Positions 1 through 9,216 are shown, counted from the first letter of the stretch. The stretch: DNA of 64,000 nucleotides from Bacillus_I endophytica_A (GCF_026790145.1 NZ_JALAMS010000014.1:141163-205162), one strand, 5' to 3'. Numbers and translations: made by a program. Notes: generated from the letters alone by a model not told the origin.

Positions 1-780
1 AATCATAGCCACTGCATTAGCCGCCACAGCAACATTTAAATTAGCTAATTGAACACCTATGTCTTTAACAATGCTAATCAAATATAAACCACTCATACAT
101 GCTGTAAAGAACATAATGAAAAGTAGGTAAGCCTCTTTCGTTACTAACATTTCTTTAACCGTATAACCCCGTTTATTCTGCGTATTCTCTGCATTCATAG
201 GTGTTTCCTCTATAATAGCTTCTCTTAGAAGTAAAGATCCTCCAACTACCATGACCATAACGATGATACCCCAGTAGAAGAAGGTTTGGGAGATACCTAC
301 ATGATTAATGAGAGCTGTATTAATGTATTTAAAAATTAAGCTTCCTAATCCATATGCAGATACAGAAACTCCAGAAATGAGCCCTTTACGATTCGGAAAC
401 CATTTAATTAAGTTAGATAAAGAGGTAATATAGGCTGTTCCATCAGCAAAACCTACAACAATACCCGCCAGCAAATAAAGCATTAGGAGTGAAGAAACTT
501 GTGAAGTAAGGATTAACCCTAACCCAAGAATAAAACCAGATAAAGCAATTAATTTACGAATTCCCCATTTTTCTTGTAGCCTTCCCGCAAATAAAGTAGC
601 AAAAGCTAAAGCAAAACTCGTGATAGAGAACGTTATAGCTACAGAACTAAGCTCCCAATCGAATTTATTAACGAAGGGTTGGTTGAATAAACTCCATGTG
701 TAAATTGTCCCGAGTCCCATTTGGACAATAATTGTTCCTAGAATAAGAAACCCAGGGTGAATATCCTTGCTTTTCATCAT
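1..780 (-). CDS. OFA-family MFS transporter, 3' part cut off by window edge
   Basis: Reading leftward from an ATG at 780 the frame stays open to the window edge, so about 260 N-terminal residues are present and the C-terminal third is missing. The protein opens with a short cytoplasmic tail and then alternates hydrophobic segments. The early GTIYTWSLFNQPF stretch and the cytoplasmic loop GRLQEKWGIRK resemble the oxalate/formate antiporter (OFA, YhjX-like) branch of the major facilitator superfamily. It probably exchanges small monocarboxylates across the cytoplasmic membrane; the substrate cannot be read from sequence. A GGAGGAAGG ribosome site lies just before two consecutive ATG codons (780 and 777). 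No partner gene is visible on this side. Confidence 0.8.
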   Translation of the reverse strand, partial: MMKSKDIHPGFLILGTIIVQMGLGTIYTWSLFNQPFVNKFDWELSSVAITFSITSFALAFATLFAGRLQEKWGIRKLIALSGFILGLGLILTSQVSSLLMLYLLAGIVVGFADGTAYITSLSNLIKWFPNRKGLISGVSVSAYGLGSLIFKYINTALINHVGISQTFFYWGIIVMVMVVGGSLLLREAIIEETPMNAENTQNKRGYTVKEMLVTKEAYLLFIMFFTACMSGLYLISIVKDIGVQLANLNVAVAANAVAMI

Positions 781-1024
781 AACCTTCCTCCATCTTGATA
801 TTCAATGTTCTTAGTTGTAGGAGTTTTAGTATTAATAAAACGTCAACCTATAAGTCAAAGGTTATTGTATCCAAGATAAAGAGGAAGATACGCGGTCTTC
901 TTAGGATTTATCTTGATGAATAAAAACAAGCTGTATATACGATTGTAGATTCATTCATTCTACTCTTAGTTGCTGAACTACATAATATAGATTAAACCCA
1001 TTTGTAAAAGTATATCTAAATAAA

Positions 1025-1073
1025 AAGAAAAAGCGTAAACCCGTTGTCACTCAATGGATTTACGCTTTTTCTT
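1025..1073. terminator. Hairpin terminator, member of dispersed hairpin family
   Basis: A 15-bp perfect stem (1025-1039 with 1059-1073) encloses a loop reading GTTGTCACTCAATGG. It has A-runs on one side and T-runs on the other, so it can terminate in either direction. It lies downstream of the sulfotransferase gene. The loop and flanks recur at 56753 and 39868 (see repeats). Confidence 0.8.
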
Positions 1074-1177
1074 CTGATAACCAACATAATGTGCCCGCCA
1101 TTCTTTATATGATGGCAGACATTTTTGTATTTGATTCTTAAAAACGTTTAAAGCAAAGCCTAAAGAATCCTCTTCAT

Positions 1178-2839
1178 TTACAATGAATATTCCCAGTTAT
1201 TATTATATAAGGAATATCGTTCACCACGATACGCACGGGCACCTGCTGGAAAATCTGTAATATTTGCTTCAAAGACAACTTCCCCATTTTCACTTACTTC
1301 AAATATAGCACTATGAGTATCTTCATCTAAATAACCAAAGTTTACTAGACGGTTACCTGTTTGAGGGAAGAAACGCGTACTTCCAACAATATTGGTAAAG
1401 TGATCAGCACCTAGTTCTTCACCAAAACTCCAAATTTCTTTTGCTGTAAGTTTCTTTTCGTTAATACGATATTGGACACCACGGCTGTAGTCCTTTGAAA
1501 GCGATTCATTACCGCGTGTTACCACAACATTATTATCATATACAAGAAGATCAATTGTATCTTCATTATGATCTTGATCTGGTAAAATTACCGGGGCGTG
1601 TTGACCTGCAGTATACTTGAAGCTATCACCTGTTCCAGCTACTAAGTATTGTTTATAATCATCTGGCCAGCCTTCTTCATCTGCCATAATCCATATAATT
1701 TTGCTTGTTTCATAATTAATTTTCATTATTAAATCTTGGTTGCGGCTAGAGATAATAATACTGTTGTCCGATTCATCAAAAACAACCGCATTTTGGTGAA
1801 ACCAATCAACTTTGCCATCCTCACGTGTAGTTTCATCATATTCTTCATAAAACTCACTTGGCAATAGCTCCTTCAAATCGATTGTTTTGACGATTTCTCC
1901 AGTCTCACGGTCCAATTCAATCATAATATCTTCAATGTAATTTGTATCTCCGTTTACTGTTAGCAATAAATTACCACTCGGTAGTTCAATCGCATCGTGA
2001 TGAACCATTGTCATTTCTTCCGATTTACCTTCATTAATCGCATTATCGGAATTCAATTCGTAAATTTTATAGTACTTACCTAGATAATCCATTTCTACTA
2101 ATTCGTTATAAGTGTCATCACTATTGTCTGCTTTCGTTAAGTATAAAATATGACCATTTTTAAGTTCTTGGAATACATGACTGTTGTATCTTATACTATA
2201 CCAACGTACATCTCCATTTGTATCATATGCATATGGATACTTTGTACTTGGGACGAAGAAGGTAAGTGAACTATTCCCCAGTTCCATTTTTTCTGTATTA
2301 GCTTTTTCAACATTTATATTTCCAATATAGTCAGGCAATTTTTCTGTTTTCATACTCAGCGTTTTTTTCGTTACATTTCCGTTCTCATTTTCAACGGTTA
2401 CAGTAACCTTATTTGTTGTATTAGCTAGTAATCCTAATACAGGAATTTCATGTGTTGTTTTACACTCTTCATACGTATGTGTAATGGTTGTCTTTTTCGT
2501 ACGGCCAGGCACTTCAACGGTTACCTTTGAAGGTTCTTCTGTTTTGAATAATACAAGTGCTGTTAATGGTGAATTACCATAAGGGTCTTGTATGACCAAC
2601 ATGTTATCCTCATTGTACTCTCCACTTTCTAGTTCCTCTCTATACGTTTGCTCTACTTCTTCTTGATTTTCGATTTCGTCTGTTAATAATTTTGTAACAA
2701 CGCCTTCTGTTTTACTTGTAGATTCTGTTGTTTCAGTTGTATTTCCTCTAAAAGAAGAACCTACAATGAAAGCAATTGTTATAGTAGCAATTACTATAGT
2801 AAAGAAAGCCATAATAGCTTTAGAAATATATTTGTTCAT
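1178..2839 (-). CDS. Arylsulfate sulfotransferase (ASST family), membrane-anchored
   Basis: Matches the PAPS-independent arylsulfate sulfotransferase family, which moves sulfate from one phenolic ester to another phenol outside the cytoplasmic membrane. Start chosen at 2839: the GGAGG at about 2846-2850 abuts the ATG at 2845 but is well spaced for 2839. One hydrophobic segment (residues about 8-25) has no lipobox and acts as a signal anchor or signal peptide. An immunoglobulin-like N-terminal region is followed by a beta-propeller. Active-site candidates are the His pair in VHHDAIELPSG, FHQNAV, the Arg of SSRNQDL and the His of AGQHAP, in the order known for this family. About 553 residues, normal length. 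Family assignment is firm; the donor and acceptor are unknown. It appears monocistronic. Confidence 0.85.
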   Translation of the reverse strand: MNKYISKAIMAFFTIVIATITIAFIVGSSFRGNTTETTESTSKTEGVVTKLLTDEIENQEEVEQTYREELESGEYNEDNMLVIQDPYGNSPLTALVLFKTEEPSKVTVEVPGRTKKTTITHTYEECKTTHEIPVLGLLANTTNKVTVTVENENGNVTKKTLSMKTEKLPDYIGNINVEKANTEKMELGNSSLTFFVPSTKYPYAYDTNGDVRWYSIRYNSHVFQELKNGHILYLTKADNSDDTYNELVEMDYLGKYYKIYELNSDNAINEGKSEEMTMVHHDAIELPSGNLLLTVNGDTNYIEDIMIELDRETGEIVKTIDLKELLPSEFYEEYDETTREDGKVDWFHQNAVVFDESDNSIIISSRNQDLIMKINYETSKIIWIMADEEGWPDDYKQYLVAGTGDSFKYTAGQHAPVILPDQDHNEDTIDLLVYDNNVVVTRGNESLSKDYSRGVQYRINEKKLTAKEIWSFGEELGADHFTNIVGSTRFFPQTGNRLVNFGYLDEDTHSAIFEVSENGEVVFEANITDFPAGARAYRGERYSLYNNNWEYSL

Positions 2840-3591
2840 TTTCATACCTCCGACACTGTCTATAACAACTATATATTTTGAATATGTCGGGAGTGTATCA
2901 GCTCTAAAAGTCTGAAGATTACAAACAATCATTTGTGATGAAATGATTATTATAATTTTTAATATCGATAACCAAAATTATGGTGACTAAGATTGTATGA
3001 AGGGCTTCAATGTATAATCGGATAACTAATTACACTTTATTGTATGATTAAAGGAAAAATAATAGTTCGCCATCTTTAGAAAGTTTATTAGTAATTGCTA
3101 TAAGTTTAATAATAAAGATCCTAAATAAAAGACAGCAAAAAGAACCTTTTGCTTATCACTAGCAAAGGATTCTCAAATTTATATAAATGGGAAACATGTT
3201 ATTAATCTGAGCAGTTTTATAGATTCATATACATTAGATTCTACAACAAATAGGAAGCATTCTCCGTTTGTGCTCTTCTTATCTAATCAAAGGGATCATG
3301 TCTCCCTACTATCTAAACATCAAAAAATCCATTGGTTTATATTAAGGGATTTAAAAAGTGCCTTCTATATCCCGTATTCTTGAAATCATTGTGATATTTC
3401 CCCCCTGTATAAACGTGTTCATATCCGAGTAAATTAAAGATGCCTTACTCTTTACGTTACATTTACACTTTTTTTAATTAAAGTTGGATAGATATCAGGA
3501 AGATTCAAGACATTCTAATTCATCAGGACATTGAAATGACGATGTTATGCTTATATGGCATAGGAGATAAATTACTTTTTAGGAGGATAAA
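2840..3591. other. Gene-free stretch with one degraded hairpin
   Basis: No convincing coding frame was found on either strand. At 3143-3171 an imperfect hairpin (AACCTTTTGCT / AGCAAAGGATT) resembles the sequence around 46360-46395, so a decayed copy of the dispersed hairpin family is likely. The rest is AT-rich with no clear structure apart from the promoter regions of the flanking genes. Confidence 0.5.
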
Positions 3592-3852
3592 ATGAATAAT
3601 CATATTAAAACTGAATTATCATTATTCAGTGAGCTTTTATTGTCTTTACTGTTAACACTTTGCTTTGGTATTTATTGTTTAAAAACCTTTGATCCATTCC
3701 CATGGCTTTCCTTTATCGGAGTTCTAATTGGAATTGCCCTTATTGTTACTTGCTGGAAAGAGAAAGAAAACCAATGGACTTTTTTGGTTAGTGGCTTATT
3801 AGTTAACGCCATTGTTTGGTCTGTCATTTTTAATTGGTCCTCTCTTTTCTAA
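3592..3852 (+). CDS. Small three-helix membrane protein of unknown function
   Basis: An 86-residue protein with an excellent ribosome site (AGGAGG, 6 nt before the ATG). Three hydrophobic stretches at about residues 12-29, 36-53 and 62-83 are separated by a short charged loop CWKEKEN. No family was recognised. It stands alone, followed by a bidirectional hairpin. The ribosome site and clean hydrophobic periodicity support a real gene; function is unknown. Confidence 0.6.
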   Translation: MNNHIKTELSLFSELLLSLLLTLCFGIYCLKTFDPFPWLSFIGVLIGIALIVTCWKEKENQWTFLVSGLLVNAIVWSVIFNWSSLF

Positions 3853-3865
3853 CTATATTCATTTT

Positions 3866-3923
3866 ATAAAATATAAAGCAGCTTGAGTCGCATTTATTAG
3901 GCACAGGCCGCTTTGTATTTTAT
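3866..3923. terminator. Bidirectional terminator between convergent genes
   Basis: ATAAAATATAAAGCAGC (3866-3882) pairs imperfectly with GCCGCTTTGTATTTTAT (about 3907-3923). It lies between the plus-strand small membrane protein and the minus-strand cytochrome gene, so it can serve both. Confidence 0.55.
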
Positions 3924-3949
3924 CTATTTCTCCATCGTTCCATGTATGA

Positions 3950-4288
3950 TTATTCCTTTTTCTGTGATAACCATTCAGCCACAATTTTAGCCTCTTCCGC
4001 AGAAATAACCCCACCTGGCATAGCGCCTTTACCATTATTAATGATATCTTCTATTTCATTTTGTTGATATTTTAAACCTACTCTATTTAAAGGAGGTCCA
4101 GACCCACCTTGTAAGTTGTCTCCATGACAAGCTATACAGTTTTGACTTACAATTTCTTCTGGATTACCGGTTGTTGCTTCCCCGTCCTCATTTTGTAGAT
4201 CTTGAGTTCCTTTATAAAAAAACAGTAAAAATAATAGACATCCTATGAGAACAATATTGATTCCAGAAGTAATCAATATTTTTTTCAT
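3950..4288 (-). CDS. Membrane-anchored class I cytochrome c
   Basis: A 112-residue protein with a hydrophobic N-terminus (about residues 5-24) and a single haem c site, CIACH, near residue 51. A distal methionine candidate lies in GAMPGG, as in small Bacillus cytochromes c. LIGC at residues 14-17 looks faintly like a lipobox, but the hydrophobic run continues past the Cys, so an uncleaved anchor is more likely. It lies downstream of the GMC dehydrogenase genes in the same direction, beyond a hairpin, and is the likely electron acceptor of that complex, standing in for the cytochrome subunit of gluconate dehydrogenase. A GGAGG-type site precedes the start. Confidence 0.85.
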   Translation of the reverse strand: MKKILITSGINIVLIGCLLFLLFFYKGTQDLQNEDGEATTGNPEEIVSQNCIACHGDNLQGGSGPPLNRVGLKYQQNEIEDIINNGKGAMPGGVISAEEAKIVAEWLSQKKE

Positions 4289-4445
4289 ATTATAACCTCC
4301 GAATTGAAATTTTCTATAATAACTTAATTATGATAAGCAATAAAGGTGAAACCTATTTTCTGATTTAGTAACGTCAGCACCTGTTTCGTTCATATTTTAT
4401 TATTTACATCCAGAGCAATTATTATCGCTATTATCTATCTAAATA

Positions 4446-4477
4446 AAGAACCATTAAGCCAAAAGTTAATGGTTCCT
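4446..4477 (-). terminator. Hairpin between dehydrogenase and cytochrome genes
   Basis: GAACCATTAA (4448-4457) pairs with TTAATGGTTC (4466-4475). On the minus strand it is followed by a T-rich tract. It would end or attenuate the dehydrogenase transcript before the cytochrome gene. Confidence 0.6.
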
Positions 4478-4506
4478 TGTCCTTTGTCGCTTCTTTTTTC
4501 TTTATG

Positions 4507-6243
4507 TTATGCAAGCTTATTTTTGAGGTTGGCTTTCACAAGTTGCCCGCCTTTTTCTAAGTATTTTTGAATACCTTCAGCAGCCCGATACGCCAATGCA
4601 CCTACTGTTCCTGTAGGGTTATAGCCTCCGTTATGTGGAAAAGCAGACGCACCAATAACAAAAACATTCTCTGCATCCCACATTTGGAGATAATTATTGA
4701 GTGCAGATGTTTCTGGATTGTCTCCTAAGATAACTCCACCAGTGATATGGTCATTCCATCCTGGTACGATATCAAAGTGTTCACTTATTTCCCCTTTCTC
4801 GACTAATTCCGCGCCCATTTCTTCTATAATTTCCGCAATTCTGTCGGTAAGAAAATGAAAAATTTTAGCATCATGTTCAGTGAAATCATAGGTTAATCGG
4901 GTCAGTGGGAGTCCATATGCGTCTTTATAGGTCGGATCCAAACTAATATAATTATTGCGATGTGGCAAAGAAGTTCCCTGAGCCCAAGCAGCAATAGAAC
5001 GGTTATAGTACTTGATGGATTGTTGTTTAAATTCTTTCCCCCATGGTTTAGTTCCTTTAGGAACCGCATTTTCTAAAATTGGCCGTTTGCCTAATTGTTT
5101 AATTGAAATGGACCCACCATGAATGAAATCTAGATCAGTATGATCAAAGAAATCGCCGTTATAGTCATCCACTGTTACACCGAGGGCTCCTGCCCCCATA
5201 GAAGCATTATATTTATCCTTAAAGAAGCCTGTTGCTTTTGCGGTGATGTGATAACAGTAGTTTTTACCGATCACACCATCACCGGTTTTTGGATCATATG
5301 GGCGACCAAGTTCAGACAACAGCAACAACTTGGAATTATTCATTGTATAACTTGTCAAAACAACTACATCTGCAGCCTGTTCAAATTCTTCTCCTGTTTG
5401 CACATCTACATAGCGTACTCCGGCAGCTTTTTTTCCATCATGAATAATACCCGTTACGTTGGAATATGGACGCAAATCAAAATTACCAGTTTTCTCAGCT
5501 GCCGGAATGACTGTCACAACCGGAGTAGATTTTGCTCCGTATTCACAACCGAATTTTTCACAGAATCCACAATATTGACACTGATTTAGCGTTTGACCAT
5601 CCGGATTTGTATAGGTTTGTGAAAGATTACCTGATGGAAGACGGAACGGATGAAGTCCAAGGTTTTTAGCAGACTTTGTAAAAAGCTCCAGCATTGGTGT
5701 AGTTTTCATTGGTGGATTAGGATATGGATTCTTTCTTGGTGGTCCAAGAGGGCTCTCTTCCCCGCTTGTGCCAGCTGTTTTTTCAAATTTATCATAATAA
5801 GGTTCTAATTCGTCGTATGTAATGCCCCAATCCTGAATGGTATACTCATTAGGAATTTTATTTTCCCCATATTTTTTTTCGGTCATTGACTTCAGCTCGA
5901 AATCATATGGAAGAAAACGCCACGTATCCCCATTCCAATGGGTACTCGCTCCGCCTACTCCAGTTCCAAGCAGAAACGCTCCAAGCTGCCTCATCGGTAA
6001 TGCCTGCTCATCTGGGTTATTTCTGAAAGTAATAGTCTCTTTCGACAGATCTTGCATTAACTCATAACGAACAGCATATCGATACTCATCATGCACCATT
6101 TGGTAATCTTCAGTTGTTTTATATTTTCCTCGTTCAAGGCCAACGACTTTTAAGCCTTGTTTTGCCAGTTCCGCAGAAATAATGCCCCCTGCCCAACCGA
6201 TACCTACTACTACAACATCAACCTTGTCCAATTTTGTAACCAT
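4507..6243 (-). CDS. GMC-family flavoprotein, gluconate/sugar dehydrogenase alpha-like subunit
   Basis: A 578-residue FAD enzyme with the dinucleotide motif GIGWAGG near residue 14 and the GMC C-terminal signature around HNGGYNPTG, which carries the catalytic His. A cysteine cluster near residue 225 (QCQYCGFCEKFGCEYG) resembles the region that binds a 3Fe-4S cluster in FAD-dependent glucose dehydrogenases. It has no signal peptide. The gene 12 nt upstream encodes a Tat-signal gamma subunit, and in this family the catalytic subunit is exported folded as a passenger of that partner. It should oxidise a polyol, aldose or aldonate outside the membrane and pass electrons to the nearby cytochrome c. 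Substrate unknown; gluconate, sorbitol and glucose dehydrogenases all share this fold. Confidence 0.85.
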   Translation of the reverse strand: MVTKLDKVDVVVVGIGWAGGIISAELAKQGLKVVGLERGKYKTTEDYQMVHDEYRYAVRYELMQDLSKETITFRNNPDEQALPMRQLGAFLLGTGVGGASTHWNGDTWRFLPYDFELKSMTEKKYGENKIPNEYTIQDWGITYDELEPYYDKFEKTAGTSGEESPLGPPRKNPYPNPPMKTTPMLELFTKSAKNLGLHPFRLPSGNLSQTYTNPDGQTLNQCQYCGFCEKFGCEYGAKSTPVVTVIPAAEKTGNFDLRPYSNVTGIIHDGKKAAGVRYVDVQTGEEFEQAADVVVLTSYTMNNSKLLLLSELGRPYDPKTGDGVIGKNYCYHITAKATGFFKDKYNASMGAGALGVTVDDYNGDFFDHTDLDFIHGGSISIKQLGKRPILENAVPKGTKPWGKEFKQQSIKYYNRSIAAWAQGTSLPHRNNYISLDPTYKDAYGLPLTRLTYDFTEHDAKIFHFLTDRIAEIIEEMGAELVEKGEISEHFDIVPGWNDHITGGVILGDNPETSALNNYLQMWDAENVFVIGASAFPHNGGYNPTGTVGALAYRAAEGIQKYLEKGGQLVKANLKNKLA

Positions 6244-6255
6244 AGACTTTCTCCT

Positions 6256-6990
6256 TTACATATGATCATTTAATGCGATTGGTCCTTTTTTTATAAATTT
6301 TTCTTCTTCGATCTCATTCAAATAGCTCATTTGGGCGCCCGGAAATTCTTTCATATTCCAACCTTCCATATCGGCATTTCCGCCATACAGAGGATCGGCA
6401 TAAGCACCGGAAAAAGTAGCAGATATTAACGTATTAAAGAAAAATGAAGCTTTTACGCCTTTTATCTCTACCTTATCTTCTTCAAACTTAGTCAACAATT
6501 CATCTTGCTGTTCATCCTCCAGATCGACAAAGGAAGCATTATAATCATTTTTACTGACCTCTTCAATTTTACGAAGCCCTTTTAAGAAAAGGTCACGTCG
6601 TTTGAGGGGTGATTGGTAACCTTGAAATTCACTTCCTAAGAAAAAAGGTCCTTTCATATATTCTCTATCATTATGTCCATATCCGCTTGCCAACTCATGG
6701 TCAATAAAATAAGGAACGCCTAATTGAATAGCTCCTGGGCCATTTTCATCTTCAGGAAAAATGCGTTCAGTGGCAGCGCTTAGCGTATCAAAATCCTCAC
6801 GACGGGTGAAAAATTTTAAAGCTCTGTTGTAATTTTTCTTTTCGCTTGTTGGAGGAGGAGGTGACTGTTGGTTATTCCCCTGGACACTAGTGCCTATAAA
6901 GGTTCCTAATAGGGTACCTCCCACTACTAAACCAGACTTTTTTATAAAGCGTCTGCGCGAGTGATTTATGGTATCTTTTTCATTAGTCAT
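6256..6990 (-). CDS. Gluconate 2-dehydrogenase subunit 3 (gamma) family, Tat signal
   Basis: A 244-residue protein starting with a twin-arginine signal, SRRRFIKKSG, followed by a hydrophobic core (about residues 21-38). The mature part matches the subunit 3 family that accompanies GMC dehydrogenases. It is predicted to chaperone the flavoprotein subunit and carry it through the Tat pore. A GGAGG site is well placed before ATG 6990. The catalytic gene follows after 12 nt, so they are co-translated. A tatA-tatC pair lies about 1 kb away on the other strand. Confidence 0.85.
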   Translation of the reverse strand: MTNEKDTINHSRRRFIKKSGLVVGGTLLGTFIGTSVQGNNQQSPPPPTSEKKNYNRALKFFTRREDFDTLSAATERIFPEDENGPGAIQLGVPYFIDHELASGYGHNDREYMKGPFFLGSEFQGYQSPLKRRDLFLKGLRKIEEVSKNDYNASFVDLEDEQQDELLTKFEEDKVEIKGVKASFFFNTLISATFSGAYADPLYGGNADMEGWNMKEFPGAQMSYLNEIEEEKFIKKGPIALNDHM

Positions 6991-7242
6991 GTAATTTCCT
7001 CCATTTTTACATTTATTAATAAAGTATCGGTATCTCTAGGTAATTTAATACAAATATTACAACTTTTCTCATGAATTAATGTAGTAGAGGGGTTTATGTT
7101 GATATGGAGAGGCATAAAGGGTAAGAGTGAATAAGTTATTGCTTCTTTTGCCTCCCATCCTTTATTTTTAATCAACTCCTAAAATTATGGCCTTGTTAAA
7201 GAACCATGCTGATTTTTGAGACTTTAATATAGCCAAGATTAT

Positions 7243-7277
7243 AAAAAAAGAAACTCTGATTCAGAGTTTCTTTTTTT
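7243..7277 (-). terminator. Strong terminator after acidic lipoprotein gene
   Basis: A near-perfect palindrome, AAAGAAACTCTGAT joined to TCAGAGTTTCTTT, flanked by A and T runs, just downstream of the lipoprotein stop at 7297. Confidence 0.8.
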
Positions 7278-7296
7278 ATCGTTCTATTAAAGCATT

Positions 7297-7623
7297 TTAT
7301 TCATTCTCTCTCTTATTTTCATCGTTCAAATCTTCTAGATCTCCTACTGGATCTTCTGGATCTGGAACTGCATCTTCTTCTACATTATTGTCCTCATCAA
7401 TTCCAGATGGCATTTCGTTTTCTTTATCACCATTAATATCATCTACATCTTCCGTTGTATCATCTATATGGTCATTCATCTTATCAATATTATCCGCATT
7501 TTCATTTTCATCCACCTGATTTTGATCGTCTTGAGGATTAGGATCCTGATTTGCATTACAGCCCACTACTATCAAAGTGGATAAAAATATACTTGTCATG
7601 ATAAGATACCGTTTTTTATTCAT
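7297..7623 (-). CDS. Small, highly acidic lipoprotein
   Basis: A lipoprotein signal with lipobox IVVGC is followed by about 85 residues made almost wholly of Asp, Glu, Asn and Pro, with no fold signature. The ATG at 7623 is preferred over the one at 7629 because the AAAGGGG site abuts the latter. Such tails are natively unfolded and may sit in the cell wall zone or bind cations. Function unknown. It has its own terminator and lies between the divergent dehydrogenase and Tat genes. Confidence 0.65.
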   Translation of the reverse strand: MNKKRYLIMTSIFLSTLIVVGCNANQDPNPQDDQNQVDENENADNIDKMNDHIDDTTEDVDDINGDKENEMPSGIDEDNNVEEDAVPDPEDPVGDLEDLNDENKRENE

Positions 7624-7836
7624 GATCATTCCCCTTTCTTGATTTATATCATCTTTAATTCTTTACTTTACGATTCCCTATGTAATAAGAAACATGTATT
7701 ACTAGATTAAAGTACTTAGAAAAAGCCTATACTTTTGTCATTCATTCATAAAATATGTGGATAGAATTGTTAGTCTTTTTGAATCACGTATAAAAAATGA
7801 ACAGCTTTGGGAATATATGAAAAGAATTATAAATAA

Positions 7837-7919
7837 ACGGTGTCCTTACGACTGTCAACCGTGAGAGAAGCGCTAGGTGATCCTACCCGAAAACTTTGAA
7901 AAGTAGTGCCCTAGAGCTT
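7837..7919 (+). ncRNA. Structured 5' leader upstream of tatA (candidate)
   Basis: A first small stem, ACGGT (7837-7841) with ACCGT (7858-7862), is followed by a longer one, AAGC-G-CTAGG (7868-7877) with CCTAG-A-GCTT (7910-7919). The longer stem encloses a third, CTAC (7883-7886) with GTAG (7903-7906). It ends 39 nt before the tatA start. I do not recognise a known riboswitch class. No run of T follows, so a terminator is unlikely. Confidence 0.4.
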
Positions 7920-7957
7920 ATGTACAGAAGAATCTTTTTGAATGGAGGATTTAAGTG

Positions 7958-8182
7958 ATGTTTCAAAATATCGGTATTCCAGGCTTGATTCTAATTCTTA
8001 TTATTGCCCTTGTGATTTTTGGACCTTCTAAATTACCTGAGATCGGGCGAGCTTTTGGTCGGACTTTGACCGAATTTAAGAGCGCAACTAAGGGGTTAGT
8101 TTATGAGGATGATAAAGAGGAAGAGAAAAAACCTCAATTAACGGCTGTTGAAAAGCCGCAAGAGAAATCGGTAATTAAATAA
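7958..8182 (+). CDS. tatA: Twin-arginine translocase subunit TatA
   Basis: About 74 residues: one N-terminal transmembrane helix, the hinge FGPSKLPEIGRAFG and an amphipathic helix, followed by a charged Lys/Glu tail, exactly the TatA plan. ATG 7958 sits 9 nt after GGAGG; a GTG at 7955 in the same frame is the alternative. It is followed by tatC. Bacillus genomes carry several TatA-TatC pairs dedicated to particular cargo. The neighbouring Tat-signal dehydrogenase subunit is the obvious candidate cargo. Confidence 0.93.
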   Translation: MFQNIGIPGLILILIIALVIFGPSKLPEIGRAFGRTLTEFKSATKGLVYEDDKEEEKKPQLTAVEKPQEKSVIK

Positions 8183-8255
8183 GGAATATATAGACGGGGT
8201 AACTCGTCTATTTCTATTTTATCTCACACTTATATGATAGCAGGAGGCAACTGAC

Positions 8256-8978
8256 ATGGAAAACGACCATGGAGAACTTATTGGACATTTGAATGAACTT
8301 CGTCAAAGAATTATTAAAATCTTGTTTACCTTTATCATTTTCCTTGTGGCTGCATTCATTTTTGTAGAGGATATGTATAATTGGTTAGTTAGAGATCTTG
8401 ATGGGAAATTAGCTATCTTGGGTCCAGGTGATATTTTATGGGTATATATGATTATCTCGATTATATGCGCCATAGCTTTTACTATCCCTGTAGCTGCATA
8501 CCAGGCGTGGCGATTTGTAAAGCCGGCTCTAACAAGAGAAGAGAGTATGGTGACTTTAAGCTTTATCCCAGGGATATTTGTTTTATTTATTACGGGGATA
8601 TCTTTTGGATATTTTGTACTGTTCCCGACCGTATTAGGATTTTTAACAAACTTGTCCGTTGGGCAGTTTGAAACAATGTTTACGGCAGAGGAATATTTTC
8701 GCTTCATGCTTCATTTGAGTTTACCCTTTGGTTTCTTATTCGAGATGCCTTTGGTTGTAATGTTTTTAACGAGACTTGGAATTCTTAATCCAATGAGATT
8801 AGCTAAAGCAAGGAAACTCTCCTATTTCGCCCTTATTGTTGTGTCAGTTTTAATCACTCCGCCTGATTTTATCTCGGATATTCTAGTGATTGTTCCTTTG
8901 CTGCTTCTGTATGAATTGAGTATCACCATTTCCAAGTTTGTTTATAAGAAGCGAATTGAAAGTGATGTTTCGATATAA
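8256..8978 (+). CDS. tatC: Twin-arginine translocase subunit TatC
   Basis: 240 residues, six hydrophobic segments. The conserved N-terminal HLNELRQRI motif, the first periplasmic loop and the FEMPLVV segment are diagnostic of TatC, the receptor for twin-arginine signals. GGAGG precedes the ATG. It lies 73 nt after tatA, so the two form an operon. No TatB is expected in a minimal Gram-positive TatAC system. Confidence 0.95.
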   Translation: MENDHGELIGHLNELRQRIIKILFTFIIFLVAAFIFVEDMYNWLVRDLDGKLAILGPGDILWVYMIISIICAIAFTIPVAAYQAWRFVKPALTREESMVTLSFIPGIFVLFITGISFGYFVLFPTVLGFLTNLSVGQFETMFTAEEYFRFMLHLSLPFGFLFEMPLVVMFLTRLGILNPMRLAKARKLSYFALIVVSVLITPPDFISDILVIVPLLLLYELSITISKFVYKKRIESDVSI

Positions 8979-9069
8979 TCCAAACAACTATGATAGACGA
9001 TGGACTTATTGCCTTATTCAAAGTGCACAAGTTTGAACAAAATGAAGCAAGGTGTTTTTTATAGAAATC

Positions 9070-9119
9070 GGGCACAAACCGTCCGTTTTTGTTTAGCGGA
9101 AATCCGGTAGTTTGTGCTC
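9070..9119. repeat. Hairpin of the dispersed family
   Basis: GGCACAAACC pairs with GGTAGTTTGTGCTC around a GC-richer loop. The outer stem bases (GCACAAAC / GTTTGTGC) are shared with the copies at 39868 and 52402. Confidence 0.5.
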
Positions 9120-9216
9120 ATAATCATGAACATTTTCGTAATACCTAGGATGGTTCGGTTCTAGTGCAAATCTTGAAGCTTCTCAAAACATAAAGATAAT
9201 GACGATATTTAAAGTA

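Noticed and set aside
5140..5589. Long plus-strand frames opposite the GMC gene, and similar ones opposite gntP, the dehydratase and ureC
   Set aside because: Antisense shadows of well-supported genes, with no ribosome sites or family features.
6987..7175. Minus-strand frame just upstream of the gamma subunit
   Set aside because: Its ribosome site abuts a TTG and the sequence looks like untranslated leader; no family resemblance.
7837..7919. Known riboswitch class for the tatA leader (glycine, purine, fluoride, ykkC, SAM considered)
   Set aside because: None of the conserved core sequences of these classes is present.
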